Shown here piece after piece: positions 26,433 to 35,781 of a stretch of DNA of 64,000 nucleotides (position 1 is the first letter of the stretch; each line of letters begins with the position of its first letter). The stretch is from positions 1 to 64,000 of the IMG/VR virus record IMGVR_UViG_3300008954_000045; one strand, written 5' to 3'. The position numbers and the translations under genes are program-made. The notes beneath the pieces are model-generated. The model saw only the letters and a program-made list of their open reading frames with translations, was not told the DNA's origin and made no database searches. Origin of the DNA: a virus.

Positions 26433-29400
26433 CAATATGTTCCTTCATCCTGCTCGGGTGCTTCTTCTCCAGTAACTACGCCCATCGTTACTTCTATGGG
26501 AGCAAGAGATACATCATAAAGAGAATATGTCTTCATCTTTTTTACTTGTGGAATATCTGTTTTTGTGTCGTCGCCAGTAAGCACCACTTTAACCATAAAG
26601 GACACGAACCCGTGGTTTAGGGTTTCATCTGTGTCTGTATAGGAGTAGACAAACTCATAAAAATCATTTTCTCCGACACCAACAGGATTATAGTTTAGTT
26701 CTGGTTCCAGTTCAAACCACTCTTTATTATCAATTATTGCTTCATTTTCTCGAAGACATTTTGCGTAAACTTTGATACCAGTACCATATGGTTTTGAAGC
26801 ATCTAAAACTACTTTGAGTATGTTGCCCTTTGTGTCCATTCTTACTTGTTTACCAATGTATCTTGCAAATCCTTCATTTTGTGTTGGTGCGGATGTGTTG
26901 GTTTCATATGATGTGTCGGTGCCCATTTCATACTTAGCAGCAATTAAACTTAATCTATCAACATCAACCATTGGTGTTAGGGTTTCATCTTCGGTAGATA
27001 GTGTTGCTTTTGCTAATTCTTTTCCTGCTGCTAAATCGTATTCGTTTCTTTTTGATAGTTTAGTTGCTGTGTTGGGCTGTAATTTAATAAGAATATCAAC
27101 ATCGTTGACATTATACTCGATAGAGGTGAGAGGGTCTTTAATATACTCAGACAGCAATGTTATTTCGTGCGCACTAGGACTGCTCACAACCTCACCGTCA
27201 GAATTGATTGTTGTTGATTCCTCACCAATAAGGTACAGAACACCTGCATTAGAAACACCAGTATCATACTTTGCTCGGTTTAACCGGAACATCAATGAGG
27301 TGTTCATGTTTTCTTTTCTTGCACCGTTATTCTGTGGTTCAAACATTGTTCCAATATATGGTTGTTTGGATACTTCATTTGCTGTTGCAGTCCCATCTGC
27401 GGTAATTCCTTTTCTGCCAAGTTCACTTGCCCACATTCTATATTTTGAACTATTTGTTTTGAATATTACAGCATACTCCCCCGATTCGAGGAAAATGGGA
27501 CTACTAAAATTAAATCGAGTGTAGTTTGCAGGATTCGGACCCGAACTAGAAACCACAATATTGCTTGCATTAACAGAAATTTCTGATAATGGAATTACTG
27601 TTGTTGGGTGTGGGACGTTATTCTCGATTGGTCGCAATTCGATAGAAAATGGAAGTTCTTTGTCGTCTGCTTTTTGGAAGAACAAATCAATACTAGTTGC
27701 AAATATTCCTCTTGGGAATTTGTCTGCATCAATTTCAAATTTTTGTGCCATTGCATCAAAATAATCTGCAACATCACTTAAAACTTGCTTTTTGGTAATC
27801 GTTGCAGAGTCTTGAGTAATTCGTTCTTTTCTGGCACTATCTCGTTTTGCAGCAATTTCTCTAGTAGATGTGATTTTCTCATCTACACTCTTCACATTAC
27901 CATTTACTACATAGAACTTTTCTGCTACAGTTGTTGTGTCTGCAACACTGTTTGTCATCGAATCGCAAATACGAATAAGAATTTTCCCTGCACGATACTT
28001 GCTTTTCTGTGGAATTTTGATAGTAACCTCTGCGTTACCATATTTGTCGGTTCGGCCGTAGTTACTCTTGGTTTCTATCCATGCCATTCTGTTCTGAACA
28101 GCAATTGCTTCGGATGTTCCCAATCTAACACCATCAACAAATACATGATATTTGCTATTTGGACGCATCCCACTCGCATTACAAGTGATAGTACGTTGAC
28201 GTATAAATGGGACGATACCTTTATCCACGGTTCTGCCCTTCATTTGTTCTTTCCGTGAGTTAAGATTGGTGTTGTTGTGACCTAATTCGTCAAGTCTTTG
28301 CCCACCACTTCGATATTTCCACCATCGTCTGCTCAGTGGTCTTTCACGAACAACACCCATTTGGTTGGATGGAACCTTAAATCTGTTAGTGAGAAATTGT
28401 TTGCGAAGTCTTCGTGGGAGATGTAGTCGAGAATTCCCGATCCAGTTTCGGAACCACCAATTATGGAATGCACCCCAACCGTTACGAATTCCCTTATTCT
28501 TTTTCTTTAGTCTGATAAGATAAGGATCTTTTGATCCGTCTACATTACTCATCACAGAAGGATTTCGTGTTATATCAAACCAATCATCCGACGAAGGAGA
28601 TAGTTTTAGATTTCCTACCCAATTGCTTTTCTCAAAGGGATTTACCGACACTGACACATTTGCATCAAGATTATTTACTGTAGAAATGTCCGTTCGTGAT
28701 GGATTTAGAGTATAGACATTATCTGACGATCCAGTAACACCACTTGAAACGAGAGAAGGGGATTTGATCAAGTTGATGTTTGTCAAGGATGTAGCAGGCC
28801 TAAGAGTCCCGGTGTCTGGATCCACAGATACGTTATGATCTGGGTTATCAATGTCACTAGAGTCGGTATTATAGAACGAATCGACAACTAGTGCATTAAG
28901 AAATACGCTTCTTCCATAAGAATCTGATTGAATCTTGGCGTCCATTTCATGAACGCTGAGTTGAGTTACTTCTTCTAACTTAGTAACCCGTTCGTTAAGT
29001 TCACCAATCTGTTCCATTGTGAATCGCTGGTTGTCGATGTACTCAGTAGATACGTCTTCTGCGTTGATAGTATATGGATTCCAATAGAGTAAATACAGAA
29101 CCATAGCCTCTTCGGGGTTATGTTCTGGTGGAACAGGATTCATTGAAGGAATACCTTCAAGAATTTTAAACTCTCTGTCTTTGGTCAATACCAGTTTATC
29201 TGTTCTTGGAATATAATGCTCATAATCCGAGAAGAACAATTTTCCATCTTGGGGTGTGTATACGCCATAAACTTTACCAGCATCTGTAGCAGATACATCC
29301 CACCCACCACACTTGATTGGACGGAAATCTATTACATCTGTAAGGTTTGTTGTTTCACCAGTCTTGGGGTTGGTGTAACTAGGAATATAATTGTATGTTG

Positions 29401-31954
29401 TAAACTCTGTTGGTTCTGCCCATAAATCGGTTGATTCTTGAACAAAGGTTGCAGTCTCTCCTCCGTTATTGAAAGATTTGACATGGTGATCTTCGTGGAT
29501 ATATGAATTCACTGTTGCGGGATATATCACCGTGCTATGGTCTGAAAGATCATATCCTAGTTGCCATCTTTGATGATCGAAGTACAGAAATTGTATTTTG
29601 AATCCTGCACCAGCATTTGTCCATGCGTTATCTGGTCCTGCTGTACCACCTTCTTGTCCAGAATCCAACACAACGGAACCCCAATCATACATTTGGGGCA
29701 GTTGTCCGTTGTTTAGCGTGAACATATCTGTGTAATCTTTATTTGTGCCCAACTCCGTGACGCTCTCTATCATAAAGATATCGGAGTATCCCAAGTTAAT
29801 ACCTCTACCACCACCAATTCTGCTATTCCACATTGTTGATGCATTGTCGGCATTAGTGGTATTTGTGATTTCTACTGTATGCCGCATTAATACTTTTTTG
29901 CGATGGTAGTGGTTGTTGTCGAATATATCATCGTGATTATTTCTTAGATTTGCGAGTAGGTATGCTTTTTTAGTACCTGTCCAACTATCAGAAGCACTCG
30001 AACCAATTTCAATTTGTACTTGGGCATTTCCTGATTGTGTGGTGAGGGTATTACCTCCATACGCCCCAACAGAACCTGTACTCATATCAAATATATACCC
30101 ATCAACAACAACCATGTATTCATCAAGGTTTGTAACATCATTGATTACATCGTCTAAATTTCCTTGGAATACAGATCCACTTGGTGCAGTTGCCACACCA
30201 GTCCAAACACCACTAGATTCGGTGAGATCTACTGTGAAGTCTGTTTGTACATAATAGTCAAGACCTGTAATTGTTTTTACGGTGTCGCCTTCTGGAACGG
30301 GGAAGAATAGATTTGTTTTTCCTTCTTCTTTAAACCCCACATCCATATCATACAATTTGCACAAAGTTTTGTTCGTGTTTGGATCTGTAAGATGTGTAAC
30401 ATCTTTGATGCTTTTAGAATCGTGTTCAGTAGAGAATCCTGCATCACTACCAAACGAAATGTCTGTAAGATAAAACCGATATAAAACTCCCACACCCAAA
30501 TCCCCAACACCAGTCGAATCTCTTGCAATGTGGTATATTCTTGCACACCCTATTGGTTCAACAATTCCAGAACCGGGAGTGAATGTTAAGTATACTTTCT
30601 TGTATTCTTTACCGATAAGTTGTTCTGTGGTATCTCCTGCCATCATTCCTTGTATACCATAAAACAATGGAGTACTACCATCAAGGTTGTGTTCAACAAG
30701 AACATAGTTGCCTAAATTAACATCAACCAATCTGTCATTCCAAGAACGGTAGTGTCTTGCTTTCTTACCGAGGATGTGTTCTGTGTTTTGTAGTTCAAAC
30801 TCAAATCCACGAACGTATGCTTTGCCCGATTCCATTCCAACTGCAAGATAGTTGTATGGATCCCGCCGTAAAGTTTCGGAGGGATCCCAAATTTCGTTGT
30901 AGTCTTGCGTGTTGATTCCGAAAGGTGAAACGGTATAATGTCCTGATTCGTCATATGTTCTTCTTGCAAGAGTTTCTTCAAGTTTGGCATATTCGGGATA
31001 TTTGAGTTTCTTAAAGGTTTGCCCTTTGATGATTCGTGCAAACTCAAAATAATCTTCGGTACTAAAGTCTGTACGGTATCCTTGCTCATCAAAAATGTAT
31101 GGAATTTGACTTATTACCAAGTTGATTCTGTATCGATCTGCACCGGGGGCATTGTAGTTGTATGAACCCTGTGAAGGATCCCTCAAAGATTGATCTGTTT
31201 CGGGAGATATAGTTTCTCGGTTGATATTAAAACCTACTGATACAGTTCTATCTTCTGGGTTGAATGCTCTTACACCATTCTCTTCTTCAAATACTGGAAT
31301 TGTTTGTGCGTCATTCAATACAAAGAAACCATCAGTGTAGAATATTCCTTGCTCAATAGAGATAAGGATAGACTCTCCGGTATGTGGGATAGTTCCAATA
31401 CCAAATGTCGAGTCACTTGCTACTGTAAGAGAAACATTCAAAAGTGGGTTGGTTGAGGTGATTTGGGATGTGCCGGAATTGAACGCTACGGAGTCGTCAA
31501 GGGTTCCCTTAATTACCTCAATGAAGAGAATCTTATATCCGTCCGTATCTGTGGTGTTTAACCCATGTATCACCCTGGCAGACACTGTAGTATTTTGTCC
31601 CACCAATGGATCTTGTTCTGATTCGGGAACAAAAGAGTTTTGTACAGTGTGTGTATATTCTAATTCAAATCCTATCAGATCATCAATATCAAATGTGGTT
31701 GATTTCTCTGGATCAATTCGGATGAATTTGACTTTTCTCTCAGTGATTCCAGCACCCTGTACTACGTCACCGTCCTCAAAAATATGATCTCCGAACCTAC
31801 CAAGTTGGTTGTTAAGGATGGTTTGTAACTGTGTGAGTTCTCTTGCCTGTAATGCAAAACCAGGCTTAAATAAGACTTGCAAGAACTTTTTGGCTTCATC
31901 AAAGTCATCATAATATGGTGTGACATTGAACCTAGATTTTTTGTTTACTGCCAT
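26432..31954 (-). CDS. giant baseplate/tail structural protein with DUF4815-like N-terminus
   Basis: At 1840 aa this is the largest protein in the window. The N-terminus (RFNVTPYYDDFDEAKKFLQV, then LFKPGFALQARELTQLQ and FGDHIFEDGDVVQGAG) is the DUF4815 type found in marine T4-like baseplates. The middle carries NERVTKLEE coiled coil near 990. Around residues 1145-1240 is an unusual strongly basic, Trp- and Arg-rich stretch (e.g. GAFHNWWFRNWIGNSR), followed by the common tail motif GMRPNSKYHVFVDG. The last 450 residues form beta domains with SIDLFFQKADDK and LESGEYAVIF. It follows gp8 and probably takes the place of T4 gp9/gp10/gp11 in linking baseplate and fibres (inference). Confidence 0.85.
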   Translation of the reverse strand: MAVNKKSRFNVTPYYDDFDEAKKFLQVLFKPGFALQARELTQLQTILNNQLGRFGDHIFEDGDVVQGAGITERKVKFIRIDPEKSTTFDIDDLIGFELEYTHTVQNSFVPESEQDPLVGQNTTVSARVIHGLNTTDTDGYKILFIEVIKGTLDDSVAFNSGTSQITSTNPLLNVSLTVASDSTFGIGTIPHTGESILISIEQGIFYTDGFFVLNDAQTIPVFEEENGVRAFNPEDRTVSVGFNINRETISPETDQSLRDPSQGSYNYNAPGADRYRINLVISQIPYIFDEQGYRTDFSTEDYFEFARIIKGQTFKKLKYPEYAKLEETLARRTYDESGHYTVSPFGINTQDYNEIWDPSETLRRDPYNYLAVGMESGKAYVRGFEFELQNTEHILGKKARHYRSWNDRLVDVNLGNYVLVEHNLDGSTPLFYGIQGMMAGDTTEQLIGKEYKKVYLTFTPGSGIVEPIGCARIYHIARDSTGVGDLGVGVLYRFYLTDISFGSDAGFSTEHDSKSIKDVTHLTDPNTNKTLCKLYDMDVGFKEEGKTNLFFPVPEGDTVKTITGLDYYVQTDFTVDLTESSGVWTGVATAPSGSVFQGNLDDVINDVTNLDEYMVVVDGYIFDMSTGSVGAYGGNTLTTQSGNAQVQIEIGSSASDSWTGTKKAYLLANLRNNHDDIFDNNHYHRKKVLMRHTVEITNTTNADNASTMWNSRIGGGRGINLGYSDIFMIESVTELGTNKDYTDMFTLNNGQLPQMYDWGSVVLDSGQEGGTAGPDNAWTNAGAGFKIQFLYFDHQRWQLGYDLSDHSTVIYPATVNSYIHEDHHVKSFNNGGETATFVQESTDLWAEPTEFTTYNYIPSYTNPKTGETTNLTDVIDFRPIKCGGWDVSATDAGKVYGVYTPQDGKLFFSDYEHYIPRTDKLVLTKDREFKILEGIPSMNPVPPEHNPEEAMVLYLLYWNPYTINAEDVSTEYIDNQRFTMEQIGELNERVTKLEEVTQLSVHEMDAKIQSDSYGRSVFLNALVVDSFYNTDSSDIDNPDHNVSVDPDTGTLRPATSLTNINLIKSPSLVSSGVTGSSDNVYTLNPSRTDISTVNNLDANVSVSVNPFEKSNWVGNLKLSPSSDDWFDITRNPSVMSNVDGSKDPYLIRLKKKNKGIRNGWGAFHNWWFRNWIGNSRLHLPRRLRKQFLTNRFKVPSNQMGVVRERPLSRRWWKYRSGGQRLDELGHNNTNLNSRKEQMKGRTVDKGIVPFIRQRTITCNASGMRPNSKYHVFVDGVRLGTSEAIAVQNRMAWIETKSNYGRTDKYGNAEVTIKIPQKSKYRAGKILIRICDSMTNSVADTTTVAEKFYVVNGNVKSVDEKITSTREIAAKRDSARKERITQDSATITKKQVLSDVADYFDAMAQKFEIDADKFPRGIFATSIDLFFQKADDKELPFSIELRPIENNVPHPTTVIPLSEISVNASNIVVSSSGPNPANYTRFNFSSPIFLESGEYAVIFKTNSSKYRMWASELGRKGITADGTATANEVSKQPYIGTMFEPQNNGARKENMNTSLMFRLNRAKYDTGVSNAGVLYLIGEESTTINSDGEVVSSPSAHEITLLSEYIKDPLTSIEYNVNDVDILIKLQPNTATKLSKRNEYDLAAGKELAKATLSTEDETLTPMVDVDRLSLIAAKYEMGTDTSYETNTSAPTQNEGFARYIGKQVRMDTKGNILKVVLDASKPYGTGIKVYAKCLRENEAIIDNKEWFELEPELNYNPVGVGENDFYEFVYSYTDTDETLNHGFVSFMVKVVLTGDDTKTDIPQVKKMKTYSLYDVSLAPIEVTMGVVTGEEAPEQDEGTY

Positions 31955-31965
31955 GTGGTGTTATC

Positions 31966-33966
31966 CTAGAATCCGAATAGTAGTTGATATTGCTCTCGTT
32001 GTTCCGGTCCACGGGTAATTGGTCTCATATTCTGGAGATATATGATTTCACCGGAGTTGAACAAGAGTTCTGGTTCGCTAATGGTATTTATACGATGTGA
32101 TGTGCTGGCGTATGCATCACTTCCAATATAATCATCAATTGACATTGTTCCTTTTACGTTATTTATGATTAATTCTCCGGTTGTTCCGTCCGCCGAAGGA
32201 GTCCAAGACACACACAACCCTGTTGGTTGTCCAACACCTCCAGTTGGAGAATCGCCTCCTGTAACACCAACATCCACCGTAAATGAAGTCGTGTTGAGAC
32301 CTGAACCACTAACACCCAAAATGTGTGTACATCTGAATGTTGGAGATTCAGCCTGAATTACTTCTTCAAAACCAGAAACCTTTGCTAATCCGCTGTGGTG
32401 TACTGTCCAATCATCACCAGAAAGACTAATTTCTGACAATTCCTCCCCAAATCCCGTTGCATCACCGGGGATGTGAAATTGACCGTTTAGGTTTTTGATT
32501 TTAAGTAACCCATGTCTTGTTGATAGAGCAGGTCCCCAACTTTCAATATATGCAGTTGATTTTGTGTGGTTGCCTATGATGTAATTTCCTGGCGTAAAAA
32601 GATTTTCAGGCAAGAAAGTCGAATCGGTAGCACTCACCACATCGAGGTAACGAGAGACATTTGTTAATTGTCCTGCAATACGAAATGGTCGTCCGTTCGC
32701 ATCAAGGTAATCTGAATCTGTGTCATTTAATATTGGATTCTTCAGTATTCCATATTGACGCAATTCAGAATCAATATGGAAATCTTCATTCTCTGTTTTA
32801 TCTGCATTAACAGAAATCAGAATATTGTTGCATTGAAGTTCTTGTATGGCATCGCTGCCGTGACCACCAACAGGAGATACAATTCCTCGAAATGTCGGAT
32901 CTTCTGCATCGTTGGTAGTTACGCCTGCTGGTTCTAATGCAAACCAAGAATCTGTATAATGCTTGCCTGGGTTAGACACAGAGATGGATTTGATTTTTCT
33001 GTTTGCTGTAATACCATCCCAATCTACCATATTAATGTAAGCATCGCATGATATCCCATCACCATATACTCTAAACCTTGGAGCAATTTCATATTTGGAA
33101 TTTGCTAGTACTGCTTGTTCTAATCCACCATCGAATGATATGGTGTTTGTTGCATTATCATAATCGGTGATTATACGTCTTTGCCCAGCACCAATACCGT
33201 CAATAATTGTAATCACATATCCATTATACGCATCGTCAGAATCCTGATGCGCAGAATTCAATTCGATTGTCGTTGCTCCAACTATTGAGGTAGATGCAAC
33301 CTTTGCGTCTGGTCTGTGTCTTACAATAATCTGATCATTATTAAAATACTTTTCAGTAGTTTCTAGAATAATTTCAAGACCACCATCATATGCATTTTCC
33401 TGTACATCCCATTGGTTTTTACTTTCAATAAATGTGCCGTTCGATTTCATTTTACGAACAGGGATGTGGTTTTCGGTGATATATGGTCTTGCTGCTGGAG
33501 TGATGGTATACATATACTTCCAAATATACCCGTCTGCCAGCATTATTGTTCCTTCTGTTTTGGTTCCAGTGGGTTTGATGGTTGATGATTGACCATCATT
33601 ATTCCATAAACATTTGTATACATGATGTTCATCAGTCATTATAAAAAATGTTTTGCTGGATAATGTTATGTTATCATCATACTTGTCATATACTGTTCCA
33701 TATGTCCAGTTCGTTCTGTCAATCATATAATGGGATTGACCGATGTCGATACTTTTTACTGCAACAACATTTCGCCAAGTGTCGATATCTTCTTGACGGG
33801 TATCTGTAGTGTCTGGAATACTATCATTTATCGTCCATCCGTCCGTTTTTCCCACGAAAAGAAAATATTGGTTAGGTGATGTAATATCAAACTCATCCAT
33901 TATTGTTTTGGATAAATGACGCCGGAAACCATCTCTAAATGCTGAATTGTCGCCTGTTAATGCCAT
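31966..33966 (-). CDS. gp8: gp8 baseplate wedge protein, extended
   Basis: The first 190 residues match T4 gp8: YFLFVGKTDGWTINDSIPDT, WRNVVAVKSIDIGQSHYMID, NWTYGTVYDKYDDN, KTFFIMTDEHHVYKCL and DGYIWKYMYTI. gp8 is a wedge component that joins gp6, gp7 and gp10. The protein is 666 aa, about twice T4 gp8 (334 aa); residues 200-640 are additional beta-rich repeats of a type common in marine phage baseplates (SISVSNPGKHYTDS, LTNVSRYLDVVSAT). It begins 2 bases after the preceding gene. Confidence 0.9.
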   Translation of the reverse strand: MALTGDNSAFRDGFRRHLSKTIMDEFDITSPNQYFLFVGKTDGWTINDSIPDTTDTRQEDIDTWRNVVAVKSIDIGQSHYMIDRTNWTYGTVYDKYDDNITLSSKTFFIMTDEHHVYKCLWNNDGQSSTIKPTGTKTEGTIMLADGYIWKYMYTITPAARPYITENHIPVRKMKSNGTFIESKNQWDVQENAYDGGLEIILETTEKYFNNDQIIVRHRPDAKVASTSIVGATTIELNSAHQDSDDAYNGYVITIIDGIGAGQRRIITDYDNATNTISFDGGLEQAVLANSKYEIAPRFRVYGDGISCDAYINMVDWDGITANRKIKSISVSNPGKHYTDSWFALEPAGVTTNDAEDPTFRGIVSPVGGHGSDAIQELQCNNILISVNADKTENEDFHIDSELRQYGILKNPILNDTDSDYLDANGRPFRIAGQLTNVSRYLDVVSATDSTFLPENLFTPGNYIIGNHTKSTAYIESWGPALSTRHGLLKIKNLNGQFHIPGDATGFGEELSEISLSGDDWTVHHSGLAKVSGFEEVIQAESPTFRCTHILGVSGSGLNTTSFTVDVGVTGGDSPTGGVGQPTGLCVSWTPSADGTTGELIINNVKGTMSIDDYIGSDAYASTSHRINTISEPELLFNSGEIIYLQNMRPITRGPEQREQYQLLFGF

Positions 33967-33968
33967 TC

Positions 33969-35777
33969 TTATATCGTTCCGTAGTTAATAACGCTTGAAG
34001 TAATGATACCGCCGGTTATGTTGATTGGTGATTCTATCTGGAGAAATGGTTGAATTTCTACACTAGTAAAAGTAATTCCTTCTGGTATACTATCTATACC
34101 TCTTATGTTGGGGTGCGGATAAATAACCCAATATGATCCATTCTCGTCGAAGTCTCCGGCATCTGCTGTTCCAACAAAACTATATGCTGCTGATGCACCC
34201 GAAAAACCATCGAGGAAAAACACACCCTCACTCAAATACCACATTGGACCTGTGGTTCCGGGATCCCAAGTGCCACCAATTCCTAAATCGTATGCGAAAG
34301 TATTACCGGCTGTTATGCTATCACTCTGTGCTGTTCGTCCCGCATAATCGTTATAAACCAAACCCCAAAATATAGCATCTCTGGCAGTTGCACCAGTATG
34401 ATCTTCATTTCCTGATTCATCAACTGTAGGTTCGCTTGGGTTATATCCAAATGGATATAAATCCGTCCCCTGTGTATTATGTCTTAAGTTTTCTTTTGTG
34501 TTGAATGTGTATGGCGTATAATGACCAAGGGTGGACATTTCATATGCAACTGCCGATGTGTATGTTTCTGTGTTGGTTGGGTGTAGTTTCTTGATAAAGA
34601 TTTGATTGAATAGTTGTGTACCGGCGGGATGTATCAGATCAAGGATTGCTGCCTTGTATTTCTCTATAGTGATGTCCGTTTTGAGTTCGTATGACCAATC
34701 TTGATAGAAAAAGTTGTCTTGGAGGTGTTTCTTTGCACTCGGATGACCGGAACCATCAATAAAGTATCCGGGATGTTCAAATATTGCTCCTGATGAAGCA
34801 GTAAATCCTGCACCAGTTCCCGTAAGGGTATGTACATTATATGTAAAAGAATCAGAAGAACGATAGCCTACCCCACTATCACTAAGTTTGATACTAGAAA
34901 CCCCACCATTATTGTTTACAGAAGAAATTGTTCCTCTTGCACCAGAACCGTTTGTGCTAGAGATATAAATTTGATCTCCTGCTTTATAACCACGACCGTT
35001 TTCACTTATTCCTTCATCGTTAACATTTACCATTACTGATGATAGAACAGGATATATCAATTCTTCGTTACCAGATTCAAAAGACACAACACCATCCGGG
35101 ACAAAAGTACCATTCAAATCTGTTAAGAACAATTCAGCAACAGTCAGTTTGTGATGTTCATATTTACGAACATTTGTTACCTTTGCATTTGCAATAAATT
35201 CACCGGCTTTATTCGTTTGTGTAACTATAGTTTCTGGTGAATTCCAAATGTCGTTATCGGAAAGAGATGTAATTTTGATACTTTTTTCATCTATCCATTT
35301 ACCGTCAGATGCTTTGATGATATCTGTTTTTGGGTAATAGAAATCTACGGTGGTGTCGTATAAAATTCGGAATAAGAGTTGATATGCTTTTTCTGTCCCT
35401 TTTGCTTTGTAAAAATCTTTGATTCTTTTGATTAGACGTTTTTCGTTTACAGCAGCGCCAGTTTCGTGATCATATGCTAATTTTTCGGGAAAACGATCAA
35501 GATATTGTGATTTGAAGTGTTTGATAAATTCATCTATGGTTTGATCTATATCAGAAAAATCTTTGAGTATGAATGTACTATAAAGAGTTTCGTCTTTCTG
35601 TTCCATCCATTCATAATAGGCTTCCATAAAAGCAACCGTTCGTGGATGATCGATCCGAATGAATTCTGGAAATTGTTCTGATACTAAAGACGATATCGAA
35701 ACGATATTGTCCTTTTTACTAATTGTGTCCCGTGTTGGTAGGGGAACAGAATTTGCTTGGAGTATCAGTAATGGCAT
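33969..35777 (-). CDS. baseplate wedge structural protein at the gp7 position
   Basis: The 602-aa protein lies between gp6 and gp8, where T4 encodes gp7 (1032 aa), but sequence likeness to T4 gp7 is not clear, so I give no symbol. Its N-terminus is well structured: SLVSEQFPEFIRIDHPRTVAF, MEAYYEWMEQKDETLY, and KRIKDFYKAKGTEKAYQLLF. The middle has GYKAGD and GVGYRSSD repeats (about 265-310), seen in several marine phage baseplate proteins. The region IHPAGTQLFNQIFIKKL follows near 390. The rest is beta-rich. The order gp25-gp6-this-gp8 argues for a wedge role. Confidence 0.8.
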   Translation of the reverse strand: MPLLILQANSVPLPTRDTISKKDNIVSISSLVSEQFPEFIRIDHPRTVAFMEAYYEWMEQKDETLYSTFILKDFSDIDQTIDEFIKHFKSQYLDRFPEKLAYDHETGAAVNEKRLIKRIKDFYKAKGTEKAYQLLFRILYDTTVDFYYPKTDIIKASDGKWIDEKSIKITSLSDNDIWNSPETIVTQTNKAGEFIANAKVTNVRKYEHHKLTVAELFLTDLNGTFVPDGVVSFESGNEELIYPVLSSVMVNVNDEGISENGRGYKAGDQIYISSTNGSGARGTISSVNNNGGVSSIKLSDSGVGYRSSDSFTYNVHTLTGTGAGFTASSGAIFEHPGYFIDGSGHPSAKKHLQDNFFYQDWSYELKTDITIEKYKAAILDLIHPAGTQLFNQIFIKKLHPTNTETYTSAVAYEMSTLGHYTPYTFNTKENLRHNTQGTDLYPFGYNPSEPTVDESGNEDHTGATARDAIFWGLVYNDYAGRTAQSDSITAGNTFAYDLGIGGTWDPGTTGPMWYLSEGVFFLDGFSGASAAYSFVGTADAGDFDENGSYWVIYPHPNIRGIDSIPEGITFTSVEIQPFLQIESPINITGGIITSSVINYGTI

Positions 35778-35781
35778 TTAT

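Noticed and set aside
26772-27524. 250-aa open frame on the plus strand.
   Set aside because: It is the antisense of the 1840-aa structural gene, has no SD and a composition typical of a shadow frame.
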